Shown here in pieces: positions 23,940 through 32,931 of a DNA stretch of 64,000 nucleotides. The position numbers were made by a program, and so were the translations under genes. Position 1 is the stretch's first letter, and each line of letters starts with the position of its first letter. The notes under the pieces were generated by a model. That model ran no database searches and was not told where the DNA came from. It was given only the letters and a program-made list of their open reading frames with translations. This DNA comes from Tatumella punctata (GTDB lineage Bacteria; Pseudomonadota; Gammaproteobacteria; Enterobacterales; Enterobacteriaceae): the NCBI RefSeq assembly GCF_039523735.1, contig NZ_BAAAFW010000025.1, positions 120,788 to 184,787 on the forward strand. Direction: 5' to 3'.

Positions 23940-26498
23940 TTGTACCTTTATATTGAGACTCTGAAACAGAGGCTGGATGCCATTAATCAACTGCGTGTTG
24001 ATCGGGCAAAAGCGGCTATGGGACCTGCATTCAGACAGGTGTATAGTTTGCTGCCGGCATTATTGCAGTATCATCATCCTATGCTGCCAGGCTACCTTGA
24101 GGGTCATGTACCACAGGGTATCAGTTTTTTTACGCCTGAAGATAATCAGCAGACCTTACTGAACCAGCTTGCCGGAAGACCCCTTCATCTGCCTGATATT
24201 TCCAGTGGTGAGGCACCTATCACCGGTGTTTACTCGATGGGCAGTACCTCATCGGTCGGGCAGAATGGCTTGTCCGACCTGGATATCTGGGTATGTCACC
24301 AGTCATGGCTGGATAGCGACGAAAGACAAAAGTTACAGCAAAAATGTCATCTTCTTGGCCAGTGGTGCATCTCTCTGGGAATTGAAGTCACTTTTTTTCT
24401 GATTGATGAGAACCGTTTCCGTCATAACGAAAGTGGTAACCTCGGGGCTGAAGATTGCGGCAGCACCCAGCATATTTTATTACTTGATGAATTCTACCGT
24501 TCTGCTGTGAGACTGGCGGGCAAGCGTATTCTGTGGAATATGGTGCCGGGTGAAGAAGAAGCTAATTACGACGATTATGTGATGTCGTTGTACGCTGGCG
24601 GGGTACTGACCCCTAATGAATGGCTGGATTTAGGTGGATTAGGCACGCTGTCGGCCGAAGAATATTTCGGTGCCAGTCTGTGGCAGCTGTATAAAAGTAT
24701 CGACTCTCCCTATAAAGCGGTTCTGAAAACACTGCTGCTCGAATCCTATACCCGTGAATATCCCGACACCCGTCTGCTGGCGATGGACATTAAACAGCGG
24801 CTGCATGATGGTGAGATTGTCAGCTTCGGGCTCGACCCTTATTGCATGATGCTGGAAAAAGTGACTCGCTATTTACAGGACATTGATGATCCTGCGCGAC
24901 TGGATCTGGTTCGCCGCTGCTTCTATCTGAAGGCCTGTGAAAAACTCAGTGTGGAACGGCCCGGGGGCCGTTCTCTGTGGCGGCGTGAAATACTTAGCCA
25001 GATGGTCAGAGAGTGGGGCTGGGATAGTCAGCGTCTGCAGATGCTCGACAGCCGTGCCAGCTGGAAAATTGACCAGGTGCGTGAAGCCCATAACGAATTA
25101 CTGGATGCGATGATGCAGAGTTATCGTAACCTTATCCGTTTTGCGCGGCGCAATAATCTGAGTGTCAGTGCCAGTCCTCAGGATATCGGGGTACTGACCC
25201 GTAAGCTGTATGCGGCTTTTGAGGCCCTGCCAGGTAAAGTGATCCTGGTGAACCCGCAGATCTCACCGGATCTGTCGGAAGAAAACCTGACGTTTATTCA
25301 TGTGCCTGAAGGGCGGGCTAACCGTCCTGGCTGGTACTTATATAATCAGTCGCCGGATATGGACTCCATTATCAGTCACCAGCCACTGGAATACAGCCGT
25401 TACCTGATAAAACTGGTGGCATGGGCATGGTTTAATGGTCTGCAGACCCGTAAGACACGACTGCATATTAAAGGGAATGGCGGTTGTGATGCCGGACGTT
25501 TACAGGAAGTGGTTAACGATATATCACAACAGTTTCCGTTACGGGTTCCGGCACCGACGCCGAAAGCATTGTACAGCCCGTGCGAGATCCGACACCTGGC
25601 GATTCTGGTGAATCTGGAATATGACCCGACAGCGGAATTTCGTAATCAGGTGGTACATTTTGATTTCCGTAAACTGGATGTTTTCAGTTTCGGCCAGCAG
25701 CAACGTTGTCTGATCGGCAGTATTGATCTGTTGTATCGAAATTCGTGGAACGAGGTTCGCACACTGCATTTCAGTGGTGAGCAGGCGATGATCGAAGCAC
25801 TGAAAACCATTCTGGGAAAAATGCATCAGGATGCATTACCACCGGATGCGGTCGACGTCTTTTGTTATAGCCAGCATTTGCGGGGATTGATCCGTACCCG
25901 TGTGCAGCAGCTGGTCTCTGAATGTATTGATATCCGTCTGTCCAGTACCCGCCAGGAACCGGGCCGCTTTAAAGCCCTGCGGCTGGCTGGTGATACCTGG
26001 GGAGTCTTTTTCGAGCGGATGAGTGTGTCGGTACAGAAACTGGAGAATGCTGTGGAGTTTTACGGGGCCATTTCTAATAACAAACTGCATGGCCTGTCGA
26101 TCAAGGTGGATTCACTGCAGGCCGATGTTCCGGCAGTGGTTAATGGCTATGCCAGTGAAGGAATTATTCAGTTTTTTTTCGAAAATAACCCGCAGTCGGA
26201 TGACTTCAGTATTTATATCCTGGATGAAAGTAACCGGGTGGAGGTCTATCGTCACTGTGAAGGAAGTCGTGAAGAGCTGGTGCGTGATGTCAGTCGTTTT
26301 TACTCTTCCTCTCACGATCGTTTTACCTATGGATCCAGCTTCGTGAATTTCAATCTGCCCCAGTTTTATCAGCTGGTCACGGATGAAGGTAAAAGCCGGG
26401 TGCTGCCGTTTCGTTCTGTCTCTCATGATGAAGTGGCAGAAGATGTTTCGCCGCAATTCAGTCGTGACGTGCTGCCGCGTTCCCGAAACCTGTTTTAA
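23940..26498 (+). CDS. cyaA: Class I adenylate cyclase
   Basis: An 852-residue class I adenylate cyclase (E. coli 848) that makes cAMP for CRP-dependent control. The catalytic N-terminal half has the nucleotidyltransferase motif GSTSSVGQNGLSDLDIWVCH near 114-133; the C-terminal half is the glucose-sensing regulatory region. The start is TTG at 23940 (YLYIETLKQRLDAIN), the same rare codon as in E. coli, with AGG-containing sequence upstream; it is thought to limit synthesis. A longer in-frame reading from 23847 is unlikely. The last ~30 residues differ from E. coli. Confidence 0.95.
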   Translation: MYLYIETLKQRLDAINQLRVDRAKAAMGPAFRQVYSLLPALLQYHHPMLPGYLEGHVPQGISFFTPEDNQQTLLNQLAGRPLHLPDISSGEAPITGVYSMGSTSSVGQNGLSDLDIWVCHQSWLDSDERQKLQQKCHLLGQWCISLGIEVTFFLIDENRFRHNESGNLGAEDCGSTQHILLLDEFYRSAVRLAGKRILWNMVPGEEEANYDDYVMSLYAGGVLTPNEWLDLGGLGTLSAEEYFGASLWQLYKSIDSPYKAVLKTLLLESYTREYPDTRLLAMDIKQRLHDGEIVSFGLDPYCMMLEKVTRYLQDIDDPARLDLVRRCFYLKACEKLSVERPGGRSLWRREILSQMVREWGWDSQRLQMLDSRASWKIDQVREAHNELLDAMMQSYRNLIRFARRNNLSVSASPQDIGVLTRKLYAAFEALPGKVILVNPQISPDLSEENLTFIHVPEGRANRPGWYLYNQSPDMDSIISHQPLEYSRYLIKLVAWAWFNGLQTRKTRLHIKGNGGCDAGRLQEVVNDISQQFPLRVPAPTPKALYSPCEIRHLAILVNLEYDPTAEFRNQVVHFDFRKLDVFSFGQQQRCLIGSIDLLYRNSWNEVRTLHFSGEQAMIEALKTILGKMHQDALPPDAVDVFCYSQHLRGLIRTRVQQLVSECIDIRLSSTRQEPGRFKALRLAGDTWGVFFERMSVSVQKLENAVEFYGAISNNKLHGLSIKVDSLQADVPAVVNGYASEGIIQFFFENNPQSDDFSIYILDESNRVEVYRHCEGSREELVRDVSRFYSSSHDRFTYGSSFVNFNLPQFYQLVTDEGKSRVLPFRSVSHDEVAEDVSPQFSRDVLPRSRNLF

Positions 26499-26542
26499 AG
26501 CATAACGGCCCGCGGTCTGTCGCCGGGACCGTCACTGGCCGG

Positions 26543-26860
26543 TCAGAAGCTGAATTTTTCACCGGACTGCAGGCTGCAGGCTTCAGCCAGCAGGTGCCAG
26601 AAGTCACTGCCGGTGCGGTCACATACCCAGATCGGTGACTGATAGCTGAAGTGGTATCCACCGGTTTTGGTCGCCAGCCAGACCTGGTGCAATGGCTCCT
26701 GACGGTTAATGACAATTTTAGTGCCATTGTCGAAACTCAGGGTCATTACGCTGCCATGGGTTTCATAATCAATATCAGCATCGCCCTCATGCGCATCCAG
26801 ACGTTCTTCGACGGCCAGTAGCAATTGGTCTGCCAGTTGGTGAAATTCACTGTCGTTCAT
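26543..26860 (-). CDS. cyaY: Iron-sulfur cluster assembly regulator CyaY (frataxin)
   Basis: A 105-residue frataxin homologue that binds iron and IscS and tempers Fe-S cluster assembly. The acidic first helix (ADQLLLAVEERLDAHEGDAD) and the strand segments INRQEPLHQVWLATKTGGYH are typical. The second of two adjacent ATGs is chosen because GGGAG lies five bases upstream and the N-terminus MNDSEF is conserved. Convergent with cyaA. Confidence 0.95.
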   Translation of the reverse strand: MNDSEFHQLADQLLLAVEERLDAHEGDADIDYETHGSVMTLSFDNGTKIVINRQEPLHQVWLATKTGGYHFSYQSPIWVCDRTGSDFWHLLAEACSLQSGEKFSF

Positions 26861-27039
26861 CATAGCTCCCGTGTTTTTGGCAAAGTATAGCGCGCTGATA
26901 TTGTTTGCCAATCATTGTCTGGCGCGGCAGGGATCAGATATTAAGCAGCTTATGCGAATTCAGGGATTTTCTGTTGCTTTTCCTTGTTCAACTGCGATGA
27001 TAAGTGAACAGGAAAAAGCACAGAATGAGTGTAATCAAG

Positions 27040-27222
27040 ATGAAGAAAATGTTCGGCTGGCTGGCGTTAATCGTGATCCCTGCGGTACTGACGGGATGCG
27101 GTCTGAAAGGCCCCCTTTACTTTCCTAAAACCGAAACCACACAGCAGGAACAGCAGCAAACAGCCCCGGTAAACACCTCGGAAACTGATGCGGCAGCGCC
27201 AGCGGGCACAGTGGCACCGTAA
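27040..27222 (+). CDS. lptM: LPS-assembly lipoprotein LptM (YifL)
   Basis: A 60-residue lipoprotein with signal peptide and lipobox LTGC (Cys ~20), followed by the conserved GLKGPLYFP segment. LptM assists oxidative maturation of the LptD-LptE translocon. The tail is Gln/Thr/Ala-rich and unstructured. An ATG at 27025 would add five residues and has AGGA at 27010-27013, so the true start may be there. It precedes dapF, as in E. coli. Confidence 0.88.
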   Translation: MKKMFGWLALIVIPAVLTGCGLKGPLYFPKTETTQQEQQQTAPVNTSETDAAAPAGTVAP

Positions 27223-27248
27223 CTAACCGATCACCGGCGGAGCAAAAC

Positions 27249-28073
27249 ATGCAGTTTTCTAAAATGCACGGCCTCGGCAATGATTTTATGGTCGTTGACG
27301 CAGTGACTCAGAATGTATTCTTTTCGCCGGAACTCATTCGCCGGCTGGCAGATCGCCATCTCGGGGTCGGGTTTGATCAGTTACTTATTGTCGAACCTCC
27401 TTATGATCCCGAGCTGGATTTTCATTATCGTATTTTTAATGCCGATGGCAGTGAAGTCGCCCAGTGCGGTAATGGCGCTCGTTGTTTTGCCCGGTTTGTC
27501 CGCCTTAAAGGCCTGACTAACAAAAGCGATATTCGTGTCAGTACCCAGACCGGAAGAATGACGCTCAGTGTGACCAGTGATGAGCTGGTAAGGGTCAATA
27601 TGGGCGAGCCGGATTTCGAGCCCGGTAATGTCCCTTTTCGCGCCAATAAAGCAGAAAATCTCTATTTAATGCGGTTGCAGGAGCAAACCATCATGTTTGG
27701 CGTCGTATCGATGGGCAACCCGCATTGTGTTATTCAGGTCGACAATATTACAACCGCGGCGGTTGAACTTATCGGCCCGCAAATGGAAAGCCATGAGCGT
27801 TTTCCGGAACGGGTAAATGTCGGGTTTATGGAAGTGGTCTCTGAGGCGCATATCCGGTTACGTGTTTTTGAACGCGGGGCAGGAGAAACCCGGGCCTGCG
27901 GCAGCGGTGCCTGTGCAGCAGTCGCCAGCGGAATTCAGCAAGGCCTGCTGGCAGATAAAGTCCGGGTCGATCTGCCGGGTGGCAGCCTGCATATTACGTG
28001 GGGAGGACCGGGCACGCCGTTATATATGACGGGGCCTGCAACACATGTCTATGACGGATTTATTCATTTATGA
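27249..28073 (+). CDS. dapF: Diaminopimelate epimerase
   Basis: A 274-residue, PLP-independent epimerase that converts LL- to meso-diaminopimelate for lysine and peptidoglycan. The two catalytic cysteines lie in QCGNGARCFARF (~73) and ACGSGACAAV (~217). N-terminal MQFSKMHGLGNDFMVVDA is diagnostic. The stop overlaps the yigA start (ATGA). Confidence 0.97.
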   Translation: MQFSKMHGLGNDFMVVDAVTQNVFFSPELIRRLADRHLGVGFDQLLIVEPPYDPELDFHYRIFNADGSEVAQCGNGARCFARFVRLKGLTNKSDIRVSTQTGRMTLSVTSDELVRVNMGEPDFEPGNVPFRANKAENLYLMRLQEQTIMFGVVSMGNPHCVIQVDNITTAAVELIGPQMESHERFPERVNVGFMEVVSEAHIRLRVFERGAGETRACGSGACAAVASGIQQGLLADKVRVDLPGGSLHITWGGPGTPLYMTGPATHVYDGFIHL

Positions 28074-28777
28074 AATCAGATGAAGACCAGGAGTTACTGA
28101 ATTCTGTGATGACTGACGATCAGTCGGTCAGTGATTATCTGCGCCTGAACCCCGATTTCTTTATCCGTAATGCGCGGCAGGTGGAACAGATGCAGGTACC
28201 GCATCCGGTGCGCGGCAGTACCTCGCTGGTGGAATGGCATATGGCTCGTCAGCGTAACCATATCCGGCTTCTTGAAGAAGAAATCACCCTGCTGATGGAG
28301 CAGGCCACGGCGAATCAGCAACTCTTCGGACAACTGCTGTCATTGCAGTCTCATCTGGCCAGTGCCGGTAGTTTAACGGAGATGCTGAGCCGGTTACATC
28401 GCTGGGCCAGGAATCTGGGGCTGGCCGGGGCCAGTGTGCGGTTATTCACGGAACACTGGCAAACGGGAGCGCCTTCAGAATTTACCCATCTCGGGTTATC
28501 CCGCCAGTCCTTTGATTCACTGCGTATTCAGCGGCTGGGACGCAGACAGCATTATCTGGGCCCGCTGAATGGCCCAGAGCTGTTACTGTTGCTGCCGGAA
28601 GCGAAAGCGATTGGTTCAGTTGCCATGTCGCTGATGGGCGAAAATGAAGATGTCGGGGTACTGATTTTCAGTAGTCGTGATAAACAGCATTACCACCCCG
28701 GTATGGGCACCGAATTACTGGAGTATCTGGCAGGTATGCTGCCTGCGTTACTGACACGCTGGATCAGCCGGCGATGA
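28070..28777 (+). CDS. yigA: DUF484 family protein YigA
   Basis: A 235-residue cytoplasmic protein of the DUF484 family, with a GAF-like fold and no established function. The segments VSDYLRLNPDFFIRN and SLVEWHMARQRNHIRLLEEE are typical. It overlaps dapF upstream and xerC downstream by 4 bp, so the four genes are translationally coupled. Confidence 0.94.
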   Translation: MKSDEDQELLNSVMTDDQSVSDYLRLNPDFFIRNARQVEQMQVPHPVRGSTSLVEWHMARQRNHIRLLEEEITLLMEQATANQQLFGQLLSLQSHLASAGSLTEMLSRLHRWARNLGLAGASVRLFTEHWQTGAPSEFTHLGLSRQSFDSLRIQRLGRRQHYLGPLNGPELLLLLPEAKAIGSVAMSLMGENEDVGVLIFSSRDKQHYHPGMGTELLEYLAGMLPALLTRWISRR

Positions 28778-29688
28778 ATACCCCGATCCCCGTAACGCTA
28801 CAGAGTCCGGTTGACCAGTTTCTGCGCTATCTGAAAGTGGAACGACAACTTAGTCCGCTGACACAGACCAGTTATCAGCGCCAACTGGCAGCGCTGACAG
28901 AAATGATCAATGAGATGGGCCTTCAGCAGTGGTCGCTGCTTGAGCCAGCTCATGTGCGCGCACTCGCAGCCAGAAGCCGGCGAAACGGGTTACAGGCGAC
29001 CAGCCTGGCCCTGCGTTTGTCGGCTTTGCGTAGCTTTCTCGACTGGCAGGTCGGGCAAGGGTTGTTGCCGGCGAATCCGGCCAAAGGTATTGCCACACCA
29101 AAAACGTCACGCCATTTACCGAAAAATATTGATGTTGATGAGATGGGGCAACTGCTGGACATTGATCTCAATGATCCCCTGTCGGTTCGTGACCGGACCA
29201 TGCTGGAGGTGATGTACGGTGCAGGGTTGCGTTTATCTGAGTTAGTCAGTCTTGATTGTCGCGATTTCGATGCGGAGCAGGGCGAAGTCTGGGTAACAGG
29301 CAAAGGCAGCAAAGAACGTCGTTTACCGGTGGGACGTACTGCCTGTGAATGGCTGCAGCGCTGGCTGGAGATGCGCGATTTATTCGGGCCGCAGGACGAT
29401 GCGGTTTTTCTCTCGATGCAGGGGAAACGTATTTCGGCCCGAAATGTACAAAAACGCTTTGCCGGCTGGGGCATCCGCCAGGGACTGAACAGTCATATTC
29501 ATCCGCATAAATTACGCCATTCCTTTGCGACTCATATGCTTGAATCGAGTGGCGATTTACGTGCGGTGCAGGAACTGCTGGGCCATGCCAGCCTGTCCAC
29601 TACCCAGATCTATACGCACCTGGATTTTCAGCATCTGGCATCTGTGTATGATGCTGCACATCCCCGAGCGAAACGAGGAAAAAAATAA
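28774..29688 (+). CDS. xerC: Site-specific tyrosine recombinase XerC
   Basis: A 304-residue tyrosine recombinase that with XerD resolves chromosome dimers at dif. The N-terminal SAM-like DNA-binding domain (1-~110) precedes the catalytic domain with AGLRLSELVSLDC (Arg), GKGSKERRLPV (Lys), HPHKLRHSFATHML (His, Arg) and LGHASLSTTQIYTHLD (His, nucleophile Tyr). Overlaps yigA by 4 bp and yigB by 1 bp. Confidence 0.97.
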   Translation: MNTPIPVTLQSPVDQFLRYLKVERQLSPLTQTSYQRQLAALTEMINEMGLQQWSLLEPAHVRALAARSRRNGLQATSLALRLSALRSFLDWQVGQGLLPANPAKGIATPKTSRHLPKNIDVDEMGQLLDIDLNDPLSVRDRTMLEVMYGAGLRLSELVSLDCRDFDAEQGEVWVTGKGSKERRLPVGRTACEWLQRWLEMRDLFGPQDDAVFLSMQGKRISARNVQKRFAGWGIRQGLNSHIHPHKLRHSFATHMLESSGDLRAVQELLGHASLSTTQIYTHLDFQHLASVYDAAHPRAKRGKK

Positions 29689-30404
29689 TGCGTTTTTACC
29701 GGCCAGCCGGCACTGTCAGTGCCATGACCTTTGACCTGGATGATACGCTGTATGAAAACAGCGATGTTATCCTGACTACGGTCGAGAAGACTCATCAGGC
29801 ATTACAGGATTTTCATCCGGTATTGCAAAACGTGACGCTGTCAGACTATGAGCTGGCACGTGAAGAGATTAAATATCATCAGCCAGACAGCGTACATGAT
29901 GTGACCCTGTGGCGGGAAAAATCTGTATACCTGCTGATGCAAAAGCACGGATTATCTGAACAGCTGTGTCAGCAAGGGGCATCTCATGTGATGTCGGTAT
30001 TTGCCGCCTGGCGCAGTCAGGTCCATATGCCGCAGAGTACCCATGACGCGCTGCAATACCTGGCTGAGCGTGTTCCGCTGGCCGCGATCACTAACGGTAA
30101 TGCCGACCCGCAACTGATGGGCATTGCCGGCTACTTTCGTTTTATACTGCGGGCCGGCCCTGACGGGCGGGCGAAACCAGCGCAGGATATGTACCGGCTG
30201 GCGGCCAGTCATCTGGGGTTACCGGCCGGTGAAATTCTGCATGTCGGCGATGATTTAACTACGGATGTGGCCGGATCGCTGCTCAGCGGGTTTCAGTCCT
30301 GCTGGATTAACCCGTTCCGGCGTAACCTGATGACAGCCTGTGATGCACGCCTGTTACCACACATGGAAATTTCACGGTTGGATTCCCTGACTACACTGGT
30401 ATAA
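29688..30404 (+). CDS. yigB: HAD phosphatase YigB
   Basis: A 238-residue HAD-superfamily phosphatase. In E. coli YigB dephosphorylates 5-amino-6-(5-phospho-D-ribitylamino)uracil in riboflavin synthesis and FMN. Motif I FDLDDTLYEN, motif II ITNGNAD and motif III/IV HVGDDLTTDVAG are present. Starts within the xerC stop (TAATG). Confidence 0.95.
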   Translation: MRFYRPAGTVSAMTFDLDDTLYENSDVILTTVEKTHQALQDFHPVLQNVTLSDYELAREEIKYHQPDSVHDVTLWREKSVYLLMQKHGLSEQLCQQGASHVMSVFAAWRSQVHMPQSTHDALQYLAERVPLAAITNGNADPQLMGIAGYFRFILRAGPDGRAKPAQDMYRLAASHLGLPAGEILHVGDDLTTDVAGSLLSGFQSCWINPFRRNLMTACDARLLPHMEISRLDSLTTLV

Positions 30405-30405
30405 T
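30378..30405 (+). promoter_or_regulatory. uvrD promoter
   Basis: TTGGAT (30378-30383) and TATAAT (30400-30405) are spaced by 16 bp. The -10 overlaps the yigB stop codon, and a LexA box follows at once. Confidence 0.68.
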
Positions 30406-30407
30406 GG

Positions 30408-30423
30408 CTGTAAAAATATACAG
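30408..30423 (+). promoter_or_regulatory. LexA (SOS) box of uvrD
   Basis: CTGTAAAAATATACAG fits the LexA consensus CTGT-N8-ACAG exactly. It begins two bases after the -10 element, where bound LexA would block transcription start. Confidence 0.88.
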
Positions 30424-30449
30424 TTAAATTCTCCTGATTCGCGGTGCCT

Positions 30450-32612
30450 ATGGACGTTTCTGATCTGCTCAACAGTTTAAATGATAACCAGCGTGAAGCC
30501 GTTGCGGCACCGCGCAGTAATTTGCTGGTACTGGCCGGGGCGGGCAGTGGTAAAACCAGGGTGCTGGTTCATCGTATTGCCTGGTTACTGACCGTCGAAA
30601 ACTGTTCCCCGTATTCGATTATGGCGGTGACCTTTACCAATAAAGCCGCTGCAGAAATGCGTCACCGAATTGAGCAGGTGCCTGGCACCAGCCAGGGGGG
30701 GATGTGGATTGGTACTTTCCATGGACTGGCTCACCGCTTATTACGCGCACATCCGCTGGATGCCGGATTACCTCAGGATTTCCAGATCCTCGACAGTGAA
30801 GACCAGCTACGGTTATTGAAACGCTTAATTAAGGCCATGAACCTTGATGACAAACAGTGGCCGGCACGTCAGGCGATGTGGTACATCAACGGTAAAAAAG
30901 ACGAAGGATTGCGGCCTAAGCATATCGACAGCTACGGTAACCCGGTAGAGCAAACCTGGCTGAAAGTGTACCAGGCCTATCAGGAAGCCTGTGACCGTGC
31001 CGGGCTGGTGGATTTTGCCGAACTATTATTACGCGCTCACGAATTATGGCTGAATAAACCGCATATTCTTAACCATTATCGTGAACGTTTTACTAACCTG
31101 CTGGTGGACGAATTCCAGGATACTAACAACATCCAGTATGCCTGGATCCGTATGCTGGCGGGGGACAGTGGCAAAGTAATGATCGTCGGCGATGATGACC
31201 AGTCTATCTATGGCTGGCGTGGTGCTCAGGTCGAAAATATTCAGCGCTTTCTCACGGATTTTAACGGTGCCAGAACAATCCGGCTGGAACAAAACTATCG
31301 CTCTACCAGTAATATCCTGAAAGCTGCCAATACCCTGATTGCCAATAATCAGGGGCGGTTAGGGAAACAGCTGTGGACTGAAGACGGTGAAGGCGAACCC
31401 ATCTCGTTATATTGTGCATTTAATGAACTCGACGAGGCACGGTTTGTTGTCGGGCGGATTAAACACTGGCATGAACAGGGTGGGGCGCTGGCAGACTGTG
31501 CCATCCTGTACCGCAGTAATGCCCAGTCGCGGGTACTGGAAGAGGCGTTACTGCAAAGCAGCCTGCCGTACCGGATTTATGGCGGGATGCGCTTTTTCGA
31601 ACGTCAGGAAATTAAAGATGCCCTCGCCTACTTACGCCTGATATCGAACCGTAATGATGATGCCGCTTTCGAACGTGTGGTCAATACACCAACCCGGGGA
31701 ATCGGCGACCGGACTCTGGAAGTCGTGCGTCAGGCAGCCCGAGACAGACAACTGACCCTCTGGCAATCTGCGCGGGAACTGTTGTCTGAAAAGGCGCTGG
31801 CGGGCAGAGCTGCATCTGCATTATTGCGCTTTATTGAACTGGTTGACTCACTGTCACGGGAAACCAGTGAACTGTCGCTGCATGTGCAAACTGACCGGGT
31901 AGTAAAAGATTCCGGGCTGTGGATGATGTATGAACAGGAAAAAGGTGAAAAAGGCCAGACGCGTATCGAAAACCTTGAGGAACTTGTGACGGCAACCCGT
32001 CAGTTTAGTTATCAGGATGAAGATCAGGATTTGATGCCATTACAGGCATTTTTGTCACACGCAGCGCTGGAAGCCGGTGAAGGGCAGGCGGATAAATGGC
32101 AGGATGCGGTACAGCTGATGACCATGCATGCTGCGAAAGGGCTGGAATTTAGTCAGGTATTTATTGTCGGCATGGAAGAGGGGATGTTCCCGAGTCAGAT
32201 GTCACTGGAAGAAGGCGGACGTCTGGAAGAAGAACGCCGTCTGGCCTATGTCGGCGTGACCCGTGCTATGCAGAAACTGACGCTGACCTATGCCGAGAGT
32301 CGCCGGTTATACGGTAAAGAGGTATATCACCGCCCGTCACGGTTTATTGGTGAGATCCCTGAGGACTGTGTGGAGGAGGTCAGATTACGGGCCAGTGTCA
32401 GCCGGCCGGTCAGCCACCAGCGAATGGGGGCACCGGTGACGGCCAATGACAGCGGTTATTCTCTGGGACAGCGGGTCCGGCATGCGAAGTTTGGTGAAGG
32501 CACTATTGTTAACCTGGAAGGCAGTGGTGAGCATTGTCGCCTGCAGGTCGCATTTCAGGGCCAGGGGATAAAGTGGCTGGTTGCCGCCTATGCAAGGCTG
32601 GAAAACGTCTGA
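30450..32612 (+). CDS. uvrD: DNA helicase II (UvrD)
   Basis: A 720-residue superfamily 1 helicase, the exact E. coli length, acting in nucleotide-excision and mismatch repair. Motifs: LAGAGSGKTRVLVHR (I), FTNKAAAEMRHR (Ia), VDEFQDTNNIQYAW (II), GDDDQSIYGWRGA (III), LEQNYRST (IV), TMHAAKGLEFSQV (V) and YVGVTRAMQKL (VI). The C-terminal Tudor-like end GQRVRHAKFGEGTIVN is present. The ATG at 30450 (MDVSDLL) is preferred to the GTG two codons earlier. Confidence 0.97.
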   Translation: MDVSDLLNSLNDNQREAVAAPRSNLLVLAGAGSGKTRVLVHRIAWLLTVENCSPYSIMAVTFTNKAAAEMRHRIEQVPGTSQGGMWIGTFHGLAHRLLRAHPLDAGLPQDFQILDSEDQLRLLKRLIKAMNLDDKQWPARQAMWYINGKKDEGLRPKHIDSYGNPVEQTWLKVYQAYQEACDRAGLVDFAELLLRAHELWLNKPHILNHYRERFTNLLVDEFQDTNNIQYAWIRMLAGDSGKVMIVGDDDQSIYGWRGAQVENIQRFLTDFNGARTIRLEQNYRSTSNILKAANTLIANNQGRLGKQLWTEDGEGEPISLYCAFNELDEARFVVGRIKHWHEQGGALADCAILYRSNAQSRVLEEALLQSSLPYRIYGGMRFFERQEIKDALAYLRLISNRNDDAAFERVVNTPTRGIGDRTLEVVRQAARDRQLTLWQSARELLSEKALAGRAASALLRFIELVDSLSRETSELSLHVQTDRVVKDSGLWMMYEQEKGEKGQTRIENLEELVTATRQFSYQDEDQDLMPLQAFLSHAALEAGEGQADKWQDAVQLMTMHAAKGLEFSQVFIVGMEEGMFPSQMSLEEGGRLEEERRLAYVGVTRAMQKLTLTYAESRRLYGKEVYHRPSRFIGEIPEDCVEEVRLRASVSRPVSHQRMGAPVTANDSGYSLGQRVRHAKFGEGTIVNLEGSGEHCRLQVAFQGQGIKWLVAAYARLENV

Positions 32613-32627
32613 GGACGGGTAGTTTCC

Positions 32628-32656
32628 TTGACGATTTTTTCGTCCCATCGTAACAT
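32628..32656 (+). promoter_or_regulatory. corA promoter
   Basis: TTGACG (32628-32633) and TAACAT (32651-32656) have a 17-bp spacer. Transcription would start near 32663, giving a leader of ~270 nt before the corA ATG. Confidence 0.75.
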
Positions 32657-32931
32657 GCGCGCACTATTATTATCAGAGGACAACGCCTTGGACACGCCCA
32701 GTCGCTGCTGGCACACAGACCTGAACAACAGGCGAAACTGTTAAGGCAACCTCTTTTACCGGTAGCCCTGACGGTTATCGGTAACTCTCTGTAAATCATC
32801 GTCATCTGAGCCAGCACTGATTTACCATTCCTGTGGTTTATCGTGTTCAGGCGCCTGCTGTGCCAATCATCGGTTTTCCTGCGGTGTACAGCCTTGTCCC
32901 GTCATATAAGATATGGGGAGTACGTACTGCT
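32657..32931 (+). promoter_or_regulatory. Long corA mRNA leader
   Basis: The distance from promoter to corA start fits the corA leader of Salmonella, where Mg2+-responsive, Rho-dependent termination operates with a short ORF, corL. Apart from that candidate ORF I see no gene. No textbook riboswitch motif is identified by eye. Confidence 0.5.
32688..32744 (+). CDS. Candidate corA leader peptide (CorL-like)
   Basis: An 18-codon ORF starting TTG at 32688 has GAGGA seven bases upstream and encodes MDTPSRCWHTDLNNRRNC. It is in the transcribed leader, unlike the longer in-frame ATG at 32655, which overlaps the -10 box. The assignment to CorL rests on position; I cannot confirm sequence similarity. 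Confidence 0.33.
   Translation: MDTPSRCWHTDLNNRRNC

Noticed and set aside
32655..32744. 29-residue ORF before corA starting at ATG 32655
   Set aside because: Its ATG overlaps the -10 box of the corA promoter, so it would not be transcribed from the start; the internal TTG at 32688 is the better candidate.
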